Shown here: positions 45,967 to 54,346 of the stretch, in pieces
Layout of the letters: every line of letters begins with the position of its first letter
Numbering within the stretch: position 1 is the first letter of the stretch
NCBI RefSeq assembly: GCF_003688555.1
Contig: NZ_REFR01000010.1
Location: 620,001-684,000 of the forward strand
DNA length: 64,000 bases
Origin: Eilatimonas milleporae
GTDB taxonomy: Bacteria; Pseudomonadota; Alphaproteobacteria; Sphingomonadales; Kordiimonadaceae
Reading direction: 5' to 3'
Notes under the pieces: generated by a model
Database searches by the model: none
What the model was told of the DNA's origin: nothing
Seen by the model: the letters and a program-made list of their open reading frames with translations, nothing else
Program-made: the position numbers and the translations under genes

Positions 45967-46882
45967 TGGCCGGCTCTTTCCGAGCGGTGTCATGTGAGAC
46001 GGCCATTTCGTCCATATGGTGCCGGAGAACTGCACGGGCCTTCATCGCCTCACCGACAAGCGTGTCAAGCGGTGGAATATTGGTATCCCACTCGACCAAA
46101 GTCGGCACAGGTCCGGTATGGGCAAGTGCGGCGGTAAAAAGCGCCCAGACATCATCCGTGACCGCGCTGCCATGATCATCGATATGCAGGTGAACGTCAT
46201 CGACCTGACGGATCAGATGCCCCGCCAAATGAATTTCCCGAACCGCCTCAACCGGAAAATATCCAAGATACTCCAGTGCATCCCAACCCAGATTGGCCGC
46301 CGAAACATAAACATTGTTCACATCCAGGATCAGGCCGCAGCCGGTCCGGGATGACAAGGCGGCCAGAAAATCGGGCTCGGCAATGGTGGAATGGGTGTAT
46401 GCGAGATAGCTGGACGGATTTTCCACAAGGATCTGCCGCCCCACCGCCTGCTGCAGGCGGTCCACATTGACCGACACCACCGCCAGGCTTTCTTCCGTCA
46501 ATGGCAGTGGCAGAAGATCATTCAAATAGGTCCCGGCCACGCCGGTCCATGCCAGATGCTCCGATACCAGGGCAGGACGGTAACGCTCCACCAGTGCCTT
46601 GAAACGGGTGATATGACCGCTGTCCAGACCATCCGCACTGCCAAGCGACATACCGACGCCATGCAAAGAAAGAGGATAATGCCTGGAAATCGCGGACAGG
46701 AACGCATGATGCGCGCCCCCATCGACCATATAGTTTTCAGCATGGACCTCGAAAAAGTCGACGGCCGGCAACAGATCCAAAACATTTTGATAATGCTGGC
46801 TCTTCAAGCCAACGCCCACCGCCGGAAGGCCAGCAGGAAGCGCCTGCATATCATTGCTGGACATATCATCCTGTGGGGACAT
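45959..46882 (-). CDS. bufB: Multinuclear iron oxidative enzyme (MNIO, DUF692) BufB
   Basis: 307-residue TIM-barrel enzyme of the MbnB/TglH/DUF692 group. Conserved metal-binding positions are seen in FFEVHAENY, LSLHGVGMSLG, LVSEHLAWTG, ILVENPSSYL, LILDVNNVYVSAANLG, EIHLAGH, HIDDHG and TLVEWDTN. Bufferin-type MNIOs turn precursor cysteines into thiooxazoles that bind copper. The first ATG is used; an ATG six codons on, with AGGATGAT before it, is an alternative. It lies between bufA1 (35-base gap) and bufC (overlap). Confidence 0.93.
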   Translation of the reverse strand: MSPQDDMSSNDMQALPAGLPAVGVGLKSQHYQNVLDLLPAVDFFEVHAENYMVDGGAHHAFLSAISRHYPLSLHGVGMSLGSADGLDSGHITRFKALVERYRPALVSEHLAWTGVAGTYLNDLLPLPLTEESLAVVSVNVDRLQQAVGRQILVENPSSYLAYTHSTIAEPDFLAALSSRTGCGLILDVNNVYVSAANLGWDALEYLGYFPVEAVREIHLAGHLIRQVDDVHLHIDDHGSAVTDDVWALFTAALAHTGPVPTLVEWDTNIPPLDTLVGEAMKARAVLRHHMDEMAVSHDTARKEPANV

Positions 46883-46917
46883 GAGTTGCTACCGGCCGTT
46901 ACAGTCAATCGCCTGTT

Positions 46918-47193
46918 TTATACTTTTGGTTTTTGCGTGCTGCCGCCGGCGATTTTTTCGCACAGGCCTGCCGGCACGTAGATCCATTCTTCCTTGTGGT
47001 TATCAACGCTCGCCTGTCCGGCGCATGAATGGGTCGAGGTGCCGCAGTCATTCTGGCCCTTGGCGACGATACCATAGCATTTTTCCATTTTCTTCTTGTC
47101 GGCTGCGGCAGCTTCGCCGGCAACCATCGTCATGGCAAAAGCAACGGCACCGCTGGTGGCGATGGCGGTTTTGGTGAAGCGGTCGAATTTCAT
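46918..47193 (-). CDS. bufA1: Bufferin precursor BufA1 (DUF2282)
   Basis: 91-residue precursor. A signal peptide (MKFDRFTKTAIATSGAVAFA to about EAAAA) is followed by a short core with four Cys at 39, 50, 57 and 78 in KCYGIVAKGQNDCGTSTHSCAG and VPAGLCEKI, the BufA1 pattern. In the characterised bufferins the central Cys become thiooxazoles and the outer pair a disulfide; the product is exported and buffers copper. AGAGGTAAGAG before the ATG at 47193 sets the start; the longer in-frame extension is not conserved. First gene of bufA1-B-C-D. Confidence 0.93.
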   Translation of the reverse strand: MKFDRFTKTAIATSGAVAFAMTMVAGEAAAADKKKMEKCYGIVAKGQNDCGTSTHSCAGQASVDNHKEEWIYVPAGLCEKIAGGSTQKPKV

Positions 47194-47522
47194 CTCTCTT
47201 ACCTCTCTTGTCAGTGATCGTGCACCCAGGTTTTTCAAAGTGTCAGCCTGATTGGGCGCGGGTTCATAGTCTACCAACGCAAGAGGAATAAAAAATCATA
47301 TAGCTGTCACGACTTGGTGAAAATCGGAAAACGTTGAGAAACCCTAGCCCAAAATGGGAAACGGCTGGTCCATGACAGCGGACAAACCCGCCTCGGCACC
47401 GATCGCGGCACATGAGGTCACGCAGTCCGTGAACATATGTGAAATCCGATACCTTATGGATATCGGTTGTTCTTTATGCCGAGCGCCCCGCCCGCCGGAG
47501 CAGAGGGACAATCATCCGGCAA
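47194..47522. other. Intergenic region upstream of the bufferin operon
   Basis: About 330 bases without a convincing gene; a 60-codon plus-strand frame at 47354-47536 has no support. It must carry the bufA1 promoter. I see no clear copper-responsive or ECF-type site. A 6-base stem GCCGGA/TCCGGC at 47494-47520, just after the TPR-gene stop on the minus strand and without a T run, may be a weak terminator. Confidence 0.4.
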
Positions 47523-50500
47523 TCATCTGCCCGTGAAGTCGCTGCGATAATCCCGCATGAAAGACTGGAGTTTTTCCACACTGGCAATCTGACTTGCAAT
47601 CGCGCCTATTTCCCGGCCGCTGAGTTCCTGATTGTTCGTCAGCAGATCAAAGGCATTGGCAAAATTACCGTCCCGCATGGCATTGCCATACAAACTCCGC
47701 ACATCGATCAAACCCTGGCGATCCTCGAGAAAAGTCATGGCAATCGCCATACGGATCAGATGCAGACGCTGCCGGTCGGATAGAGGGGAACCGTTGCGCC
47801 AGGCATCCCCAAGAAGACGGCGGTTCGTACGCACAAGACGCTGCCAGTCCTGCGCACCCCAGTAAATATCCGAGCGCAGCAATTCAGCCTCACCGCTGTC
47901 ATCCTGTTCCAGAAGAACTTCCGCCTCCTCGAAGCGGTCAAGCTCGATCAGGGCACGGCTTTCGACCCATCGCCGACTGGCGGAAATATCCGCAGGCAAT
48001 TGAGGTTCACGGGTTGCCCTCAGAATTTCTATCGCCTTGTCGGGATGCTGATCCAGAATATAAACCTTTGCCAGATTGGAAGCGATCAATGCACGGGCGG
48101 CGCCCTCCGTGCGTACACGCACCTGATAATCCAGCAGCTCGGCGGCACGGTCCAATAGATCGACAGACACCAGCCTGTCCGCCAGGCGCCGGATCATCAG
48201 GTCCCCGTCCGCGCCAAGCGGCGTGAGTTCACGGAACTGGTAAAAGAGCCCAATCGCCTGCAACGGCGACAATGAATCCGCTTCGCCTTCAAGATACAAA
48301 TCGCGGAAAGTTTGCCCCATGCGCGCGGTAAACCGTTTTTCCCGGGCAGCATCCGGATAATAGGCAACACCCTGGCGCAGACTTTCCAAGCCGCTGGCGT
48401 ATTGTCTCTGCATGAAATACAGATCCGCCAGAATATCGATCACCTGCACTTCAAATGCATTGCCCCGCCATGCGTACCGAAGGCGTTCCAGTTCCTCGAT
48501 CGCGCTGTCCGGCGTCATGCTGCCGTCGGACAGCGCACGCTGAACGGCGGCATAGCGCGCCCGGGCGGCCACACCCCGCTGCGGAGACATGGCGAGATCG
48601 GCGTATTGCACTGCCGCCTGTTCGGTCAGGCCTTCGCGTTCCGCCAGTCTGGCACGCTGAAAGACGGCTTCGGTGACCTGCTTCGGCGTCAGGTCCAATC
48701 CAGCGAGAAGAGACAGTTCCTCACTGGCAAGGACATAGTCCTCTTCGGCAATTGCTGCACGTACCATGGCCAACTGCATGTCCGCACGCGTTACGGCATC
48801 ATAGGTCCCCATGACATCGCGGCCGCGCCGATAATGATCCAGCGCATCGCCGTAGCGACCATCGCTCTCGGCCACCATGGCAAGCCACAACTCAGCGTCC
48901 TGGTCGGATAAAAGGCTGCGGTGGGTCAGGTCTTCATACGCCGCGGGCAACTGTCCCATTCCAAAGCTGGCTATACCGCGCGCAATACGGAAATCGGCGC
49001 GTGATTCACGGGACGGGTCTTCCTCAAGAAGAATTTCCAAAAGGCCCATCGCCTCGGCATCACGTCCGTGCGCCACAAAAAAGCGGGCCAACCGCCAACG
49101 GGCTTCATTACGCTCTCCGGGCTGCGCGACAGACAATTCATACTGCAAAAGGGATTTGCTCTCCCGATACCGCCAGGCTTCTCCGGCGCGCCACGCATCA
49201 AAATCAACAAGGCGCCCAGCCCCGGCCGCAACACCGCGCCGGGCAATCTGTGAAACGCCGGCTGACGCTGAAAACAGCGGAATGCCGTCGGCCTGAATGG
49301 CGACACCGTCCGGAAAGCGTGAAACCTGAACACGGTCCGAAAAGGGTACAACAGCAATTCCCTGCGCAGTTTCCGGCAGTTCAGCAGCCGCGAATGAAAA
49401 ACGATTGGCAAGACCGCGGCCCTGCGAATTTGTGGGAAAAATGACAACTTCATCGCCGACCAGAGGGTCCTCGACAGCGACCTTACGGCCCAAATCCGCC
49501 GCCGGAATGAATATCTGTTGTCGCTGGGCTTCATCCAGGCGACGTTCGGGCACGAGAGGAAAACGCGGCTTGGCAAGAGACTGCTTCATTCTGACGACCC
49601 AGTCGAGACCGACCTTCTCCAGCACCACGCTGATTTGCCGCCGTAACACCAGACGCATGACCAAGGCATCCGGGTGCGGCAGGACATCGACCTCCCTCAT
49701 CCAACGGGTAACGGCTTGTTCATTGGCCCCAAGGTCGCCTGCATCCAGATCATAGGCCCGGTCAAAAACAAGCCAGGCCACCCCACCGCGTACGAAAGCA
49801 GCCCCTGCGACCGTATCCCGCCACGGAAATGTCAGCGTCAGTTCCTGATCAAAAGCTTCCACCACGGGCCGGATCAGGGACCGGCCTCCATCCTCACCGG
49901 ATACGGGCATGACAGGCAGAATAAGATCGCCGATCACTTCACGCCTGGCTACAAGCTCAATATCGGTGCGTCCTCCTCTCTCACTGTCCGGACGGCCCGC
50001 ACCGTCGACACCGCGCTCCGGCAGCGGCCCCTCGTCCGGCTCTTCTCCAGGGTTGACAATGGGCTCCACCTCGCCCGTGTCGGCGGCGACAAGACCGGCG
50101 GAAGAAGGGGGCTGAGGCTCATCCTCCTGGGATTGCGGTATGGTTTCGGCCGTGTCCGATGACGAAACAGGCGGCGATGAAACCGCTGGCGGTACAGTCG
50201 CCGGTGCACGCGATGGATCGGAAAAGACATCCAGGACCACGGATTGGCCCGACAGGAAATCCCGTGTCCTCGCATTCTCGGCGACCGTGAAAGCCATGAT
50301 GGTACGGCCATCATTTTCAATCAGGCGCGGAGATTGGATATCCCGTAGAGAAGCGGCATCCAGGGTCCCGAAATCCGCTGACAGGCCGCGCTCAAAAACA
50401 ATGCGTAATTCGGTACCGGTTCTCTCAAGGCGGTAGTCGGGGGCGACAGTGAAATCAAAAACCACCCTGGAATAGTCCGGATGCAGGCCGGTACGAATGC

Positions 50501-50645
50501 GTACCTGGTCCCGCGCCGATACAGTTCCGCTGTCCTGCGCATACGTCACCTTGACGGTCGCAAGCACGGCACCAAGAGCCAGACCGGCAACCATGACCGA
50601 CCGTAGAGCAGAAGCGGTCAGGTGTTTGCGCTCAGAACAAATCAT
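47523..50645 (-). CDS. Large TPR protein associated with the flagellar motor genes
   Basis: 1040 residues. A signal peptide ends KVTYAQDSG. An N-terminal beta-rich region (VRIRTGLHPDYSRVVFDFTVAPDYRLERTGTELRIVFERG, read in part) resembles an AMIN-like cell-wall or secretin-binding domain, followed by a Pro/Glu-rich linker. The C-terminal 600 residues are TPR-like helical pairs (ARFFVAHGRDAEAMGLLEILLEEDP, RAFLQRGRD-like units). The ATG at 50645 overlaps the end of the MotB-like gene by 14 bases, implying coupling. Probably a periplasmic accessory of the motor; no named family that I can assign with certainty. Confidence 0.75.
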   Translation of the reverse strand: MICSERKHLTASALRSVMVAGLALGAVLATVKVTYAQDSGTVSARDQVRIRTGLHPDYSRVVFDFTVAPDYRLERTGTELRIVFERGLSADFGTLDAASLRDIQSPRLIENDGRTIMAFTVAENARTRDFLSGQSVVLDVFSDPSRAPATVPPAVSSPPVSSSDTAETIPQSQEDEPQPPSSAGLVAADTGEVEPIVNPGEEPDEGPLPERGVDGAGRPDSERGGRTDIELVARREVIGDLILPVMPVSGEDGGRSLIRPVVEAFDQELTLTFPWRDTVAGAAFVRGGVAWLVFDRAYDLDAGDLGANEQAVTRWMREVDVLPHPDALVMRLVLRRQISVVLEKVGLDWVVRMKQSLAKPRFPLVPERRLDEAQRQQIFIPAADLGRKVAVEDPLVGDEVVIFPTNSQGRGLANRFSFAAAELPETAQGIAVVPFSDRVQVSRFPDGVAIQADGIPLFSASAGVSQIARRGVAAGAGRLVDFDAWRAGEAWRYRESKSLLQYELSVAQPGERNEARWRLARFFVAHGRDAEAMGLLEILLEEDPSRESRADFRIARGIASFGMGQLPAAYEDLTHRSLLSDQDAELWLAMVAESDGRYGDALDHYRRGRDVMGTYDAVTRADMQLAMVRAAIAEEDYVLASEELSLLAGLDLTPKQVTEAVFQRARLAEREGLTEQAAVQYADLAMSPQRGVAARARYAAVQRALSDGSMTPDSAIEELERLRYAWRGNAFEVQVIDILADLYFMQRQYASGLESLRQGVAYYPDAAREKRFTARMGQTFRDLYLEGEADSLSPLQAIGLFYQFRELTPLGADGDLMIRRLADRLVSVDLLDRAAELLDYQVRVRTEGAARALIASNLAKVYILDQHPDKAIEILRATREPQLPADISASRRWVESRALIELDRFEEAEVLLEQDDSGEAELLRSDIYWGAQDWQRLVRTNRRLLGDAWRNGSPLSDRQRLHLIRMAIAMTFLEDRQGLIDVRSLYGNAMRDGNFANAFDLLTNNQELSGREIGAIASQIASVEKLQSFMRDYRSDFTGR

Positions 50646-51381
50646 AGAAATCACTCTCCCTGCCTTCTGCAATTATGGAGATTTCTATCCGTTCCGCCAG
50701 TCTGTAGCGCTCCGCCGGCAAAAGTGAGGGGGCAAAACTTCCGAACCGGCTGTCGCCATACCCGATCGCGCTGAGCGGTGCCGCATAACCGTTTTCCGCC
50801 AGAAGGCCGGACACCAGACGCGCCCGCGCCAGTGACAGCTCCCAGTTCGAGCGATACCGGCCCCTGACAACCGGTGTAGGATTGGTATGGCCCGCCACCA
50901 CGATCCGATTGCGCAAATAGACAAGCGTGGTCGAGATACGCGCAATGGCCGATGCGGCGGCGGGTTTCAGCTCAGCGGTTTTATCTTCGAAAAACCGATC
51001 GGCCGGCAAAACGAGACTGACACGCGCCCCGACGCGGGTGACATACGCATCCGCCAGCAAAGGCTCGGACGCAACATCGTCAGCAAGCAAGGACTGAAGA
51101 TAATTGAGATTCATTCCCGCGGGACGCCGGACCATGATATGCGGCGTTTCCGGATGTGGTTCAGGTTGTACTTCGGCCCTTTCAGGATTGAACTGATGCG
51201 CCATGGTTTCCACGACCGAGGACCAGTGACGGAATTCAATCGTATTCATGGAATATAACAGAACAAAAAAGGTCAGCATCAGCGACAGCAGATCTGCAAA
51301 TGTGATCATCCAAGGAGTATGGACCTCCTTTTCAACCGGAAGACGGTCATAACCGGTGTCCCTGTCGCCAGAACCGGTCAT
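50632..51381 (-). CDS. MotB-like protein with plug Asp (OmpA/MotB domain)
   Basis: 249 residues. One membrane helix near the N terminus, PWMITFADLLSLMLTFFVLLYSM, carries the conserved proton-relay Asp (residue 30). A C-terminal OmpA-type peptidoglycan-binding domain has FFEDKTAELKPAAASAIARI, VVAGHTNPTPV (the usual GHTD reads GHTN) and NWELSLARARLVSGLL. MotB anchors the stator to peptidoglycan. No MotA is in the window. The start overlaps the upstream motB-like stop as ATGA. Confidence 0.85.
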   Translation of the reverse strand: MTGSGDRDTGYDRLPVEKEVHTPWMITFADLLSLMLTFFVLLYSMNTIEFRHWSSVVETMAHQFNPERAEVQPEPHPETPHIMVRRPAGMNLNYLQSLLADDVASEPLLADAYVTRVGARVSLVLPADRFFEDKTAELKPAAASAIARISTTLVYLRNRIVVAGHTNPTPVVRGRYRSNWELSLARARLVSGLLAENGYAAPLSAIGYGDSRFGSFAPSLLPAERYRLAERIEISIIAEGRESDFYDLF

Positions 51382-52067
51382 GGGGTTTGCACCGCAGAAC
51401 CGGGACTGGCGGAAGCCGGATCACTTTTGAAAATCGCTATAATCTGCGCGGGGTCGCCCGGGATCATCCCGGTCGTATACCGGCCTGTCGGCAGGCCGAA
51501 CTCGCCCAAAAGGCGTGCCAACGCCCCCGCACGGCGTAATGCCGTATCCTGGCTTTCCGTGATCTCGGCCGTGATCGGCTCCATACCGGTGCCAAACAGA
51601 AACGTAATATCGTTCTGGCGTCCCCTTGTCTCGGTGCGGGCCATGGCCGCAAGCTGCGACAGGAGGGTATGCCGATTACGGCGCACTTCCAGACTATCGG
51701 CTTCAAAGAAATATTCCAGTGGAAAAGCAATCTCGAGAACGTGGCCACGTTCTCCGGCAAAGCGGCCTTCTATACCCAGTTCCGCCAGAAACAGGTCCTG
51801 GACCCCATCAAGATAATTATCAGCGCCTATTTCTTCCGGCTGCTCCCGGTCTCTTGCCGGGGCCGTACCCTCAACACCGGTTTCCGGAGCATCAAAGGCG
51901 GTCTGTACACCTTCCACTGCTTCAAGGGTCCGGATCGATTGCGGGGATGAAATCGATGCCAAAACGATAAAAAAGGCCAGAAGGATAAGGTAAAGGCCGA
52001 TAAACATACCGCTCGTGCGGTCATCCCCATGGCAGGTGCGGATATGAAAATCTGATTCATGGCGCAT
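51378..52067 (-). CDS. Divergent MotB-like protein lacking the plug Asp
   Basis: 229 residues. A single N-terminal helix, SGMFIGLYLILLAFFIVLASIS, sits where MotB's stator helix would be but has no Asp in it. The C-terminal region (YFFEADSLEVRRNRHTLLSQLAAM, RRAGALARLLGEFGL) looks like a degenerate OmpA/MotB domain. It lies between cheZ (38-base gap) and a normal MotB-like gene with which it shares an ATGA junction. It could be a non-conducting partner subunit or an anchor for the TPR protein; function unknown. Confidence 0.65.
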   Translation of the reverse strand: MRHESDFHIRTCHGDDRTSGMFIGLYLILLAFFIVLASISSPQSIRTLEAVEGVQTAFDAPETGVEGTAPARDREQPEEIGADNYLDGVQDLFLAELGIEGRFAGERGHVLEIAFPLEYFFEADSLEVRRNRHTLLSQLAAMARTETRGRQNDITFLFGTGMEPITAEITESQDTALRRAGALARLLGEFGLPTGRYTTGMIPGDPAQIIAIFKSDPASASPGSAVQTP

Positions 52068-52104
52068 GGCTGGCGCCGCTCACGGCCTCCCTGTTACCGG
52101 CTTT

Positions 52105-52752
52105 TCAGTCAAAAGAGGCGAGCAAGGCATCGATCTCGTCCTGGGAATTGCCCTCACCTTCCAATTGTGGTCCATGGAGCAATTCCTCATCATTCATGAC
52201 GATACCCTCGCTATCTTTTTCGGGGTCATCCTCGGGTTCGATATAATCATCGCCGATAGCATCCGCCAGGGCATTCAAACGGCCTTCCAGATGCGCCAAC
52301 GTCCGGGTTACCTTTGTAATACGCTGTCCCGTCAGGTCCTGAAAACTTGATGCTTCGAAAAGTTGCGTGGAAACCTCTGTCAGGCGCTCTCCCTGATCTC
52401 CGCCGATTTGCGTCCCCACCTCGGATGCCGTTTCCGCGGCATTCATAATGATACCGGCGGCATCTTCGGTCGCCTTGACAATGGCATCAAGATGATCTGT
52501 CGCATGAGGAATATCCCGATTTGAAAGGGACTTCGGCTGCATTCCAACCAATTCATCCTTTGCCGAGCCGATAAATTGCAGCAGTTCCCGCAACTCAACA
52601 GCCACTTGATGCAGATCGGCAGAGGGTGTCGTCCCTTCGACAAGACTGCCCACAACCTGGCGAATATCATCTATGGCGACGGTATCACCACGATCCTGGC
52701 GAAGTGCTTCCGCCCGGTCTTCCAAACTTACAGCAGCCATCTGATTGCCCAT
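52105..52752 (-). CDS. cheZ: Chemotaxis phosphatase CheZ-like protein
   Basis: 215-residue, mostly helical protein. It has the CheZ signature SSFQDLTGQRITKV with the catalytic-type Asp and Gln, an upstream four-helix-bundle region and a Glu/Asp-rich linker, and ends in QDEIDALLASFD, resembling the CheY-binding C-terminal peptide. CheZ removes phosphate from CheY-P to end a tumble or reversal signal. GAAGGAGA lies about ten bases before the ATG. A sigma54-like promoter is found 69 bases upstream. Confidence 0.88.
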   Translation of the reverse strand: MGNQMAAVSLEDRAEALRQDRGDTVAIDDIRQVVGSLVEGTTPSADLHQVAVELRELLQFIGSAKDELVGMQPKSLSNRDIPHATDHLDAIVKATEDAAGIIMNAAETASEVGTQIGGDQGERLTEVSTQLFEASSFQDLTGQRITKVTRTLAHLEGRLNALADAIGDDYIEPEDDPEKDSEGIVMNDEELLHGPQLEGEGNSQDEIDALLASFD

Positions 52753-52820
52753 TTCAGCATGTCTCCTTCATCTTGGACAGCAGGGGCCGGCGAACCCTCC
52801 ACAGAATGACCAAGAACCTG

Positions 52821-52838
52821 ATGCATATTTCTTGCCGT
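52821..52838 (-). promoter_or_regulatory. Sigma54-type promoter candidate upstream of cheZ
   Basis: On the minus strand CGGCAAG-N3-ATGCA with GG and GC exactly 10 bases apart, against the consensus TGGCACG-N4-TTGCA. It fits at most positions but not perfectly, and lies about 70 bases before cheZ, in a 216-base gap after motE. Candidate promoter for cheZ and the motB-like genes. Confidence 0.5.
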
Positions 52839-52968
52839 TATTTTTTTCGCCGTTTTCAAAGTCCATTCAGCGGACAGTTTATCTTTTTATAGCGGTCAGT
52901 GCCTGACGGGGTGCCTGTTGCCGTCAAACGCCTTTGATCACGACCATGGCGCTTAATATTTATACTTA

Positions 52969-53640
52969 TCAGCGTCCACCGCCCTGCACTTCTTCAAGGC
53001 TGGGTGGCTGCGCCAGGGTCGCAAGTTCCGTTGTCAATCGCGAAGCCGCCGCAGGGGTCATCTGGGACATCAAATCGGCGACCTTGCTCGGCTTCATCCG
53101 CGTGACCAGATCAAGCTGAACCTGCAGGTTCAGGGCCTCAAAACGGGGGGCCGCTTCTTTCGCCTTCATCTTCTCATATACCTGCACAATGCTTTGCAAT
53201 TGTGCGGCCTCCCGCTCTTCAAACAGGCGAAGATGGTCCTTAATCCGCGCCTCCAGAACCTCAAGCTGGACGATTTTGTCGTTGATCCGCTTTTCCGTAC
53301 TGGCAAGCAGCTGTGTTTGCAGATCAAGGCTTTGTTCCCGGCGGTCAAGCATTTCACGCCGTTCACGCAACTGGGTGATCAGTTCCAGTTCTTCATTACT
53401 GGGCAAACCGATGACGATCGGTTCCTGTCGCGCCGGATCGGCAGCCTCGACCGGTTCGGCACCGGCCGCCTCGCCCTCCTGACGGCTTTCCTGATCGTCC
53501 TGGGCTTCAACAGGCTGTGTCAGAACCGAGAGACCCGCATAGATATCGACAGCACGCAGTGCAAAGGATGCCGCCGCCACAAGAATCAATAGCGGCAGCA
53601 GCTTCACCCTGGGTTCCATAGCCTGTTCCATATGGGCCAT
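52969..53640 (-). CDS. MotE-family flagellar chaperone-like protein
   Basis: About 223 residues. One membrane helix (VKLLPLLILVAAASFALRAVDIYAG), an acidic linker, a long coiled coil (ELELITQLRERREMLDRREQSLDLQTQLL) and a C-terminal MgtE-N-like domain with TRMKPSKVADLMSQMTPAAASRL, as in FliG and MotE. MotE acts as a periplasm-facing chaperone for MotC in rhizobia. ATG at 53640 has AGGGGTGATGG upstream. It lies in a fliL-fliM-DUF6468-motE order typical of alphaproteobacteria. Confidence 0.83.
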   Translation of the reverse strand: MAHMEQAMEPRVKLLPLLILVAAASFALRAVDIYAGLSVLTQPVEAQDDQESRQEGEAAGAEPVEAADPARQEPIVIGLPSNEELELITQLRERREMLDRREQSLDLQTQLLASTEKRINDKIVQLEVLEARIKDHLRLFEEREAAQLQSIVQVYEKMKAKEAAPRFEALNLQVQLDLVTRMKPSKVADLMSQMTPAAASRLTTELATLAQPPSLEEVQGGGR

Positions 53641-53887
53641 CCCATCACCCCTGTTATCCAGCGCCGAAATCGTCACATCCTACCGGCATCAAGGTTTCGG
53701 CGTATCAAACCTGTTCCGCACATCAGCAAAAGCCCGTAAGCTTTTTCTCATCCCAGCCCCACCGCGGCAATGTTTCGATGTGAGAAACCGTCCATCCGTG
53801 AAGCAATTTCCCCACTTCGCACAATTGTACGCGTTCACGGCCACTCCCATACAAACACCACGACGCCGGCGGCCAGGGATTATGATC

Positions 53888-54346
53888 TCAACGCGCCTCC
53901 CTGAGGGCGGCGAGCAGAGACTTCTGGTCTTTACCGCCATCCGCCGAAGTCCGACCGCCCGCCTTTGAGCCATCATCCTGAACGGCGTCGGACGATACTG
54001 TATTAGGCGCCGATGCCGGCCTGTTTGTCAGACCCTTTTCGATCCGGTCGGCAAGATTATTGCCGGCTTCGGTAATCAGCGTCAGTTCATCGGAAAGGGC
54101 TTGTGCCTTTCGTACAGAAATACCAAGCGTACTCTCCGCTTCCTTGGCAGCCTGACGCAGTTGCGTTACACTTTGCTGCGCCTGTACGACCGACTGGTTC
54201 AATTCAGACACCAGTTTCTGCATCTCGGCCTGACCGTTGCGGATAATGTCCAAACGCCGATAGACCATCCAGCTTACCACCATGGCCCCCACCAGCAGAA
54301 CGGCCAAAACAGTATCCACCACGATCGGTACGAGGGTCGATGTCAT
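53888..54346 (-). CDS. DUF6468-type flagellar membrane protein
   Basis: 152 residues: one N-terminal membrane helix (IVVDTVLAVLLVGAMVVSWMVY) then a coiled coil (EMQKLVSELNQSVVQAQQSVTQLRQAAKEAE, read in part) and a hydrophilic tail. Genes of this form follow fliM in many alphaproteobacteria; function unknown, presumably switch- or motor-associated. The ATG overlaps the fliM stop as ATGA, fixing the start over a longer in-frame extension inside fliM. Confidence 0.75.
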   Translation of the reverse strand: MTSTLVPIVVDTVLAVLLVGAMVVSWMVYRRLDIIRNGQAEMQKLVSELNQSVVQAQQSVTQLRQAAKEAESTLGISVRKAQALSDELTLITEAGNNLADRIEKGLTNRPASAPNTVSSDAVQDDGSKAGGRTSADGGKDQKSLLAALREAR

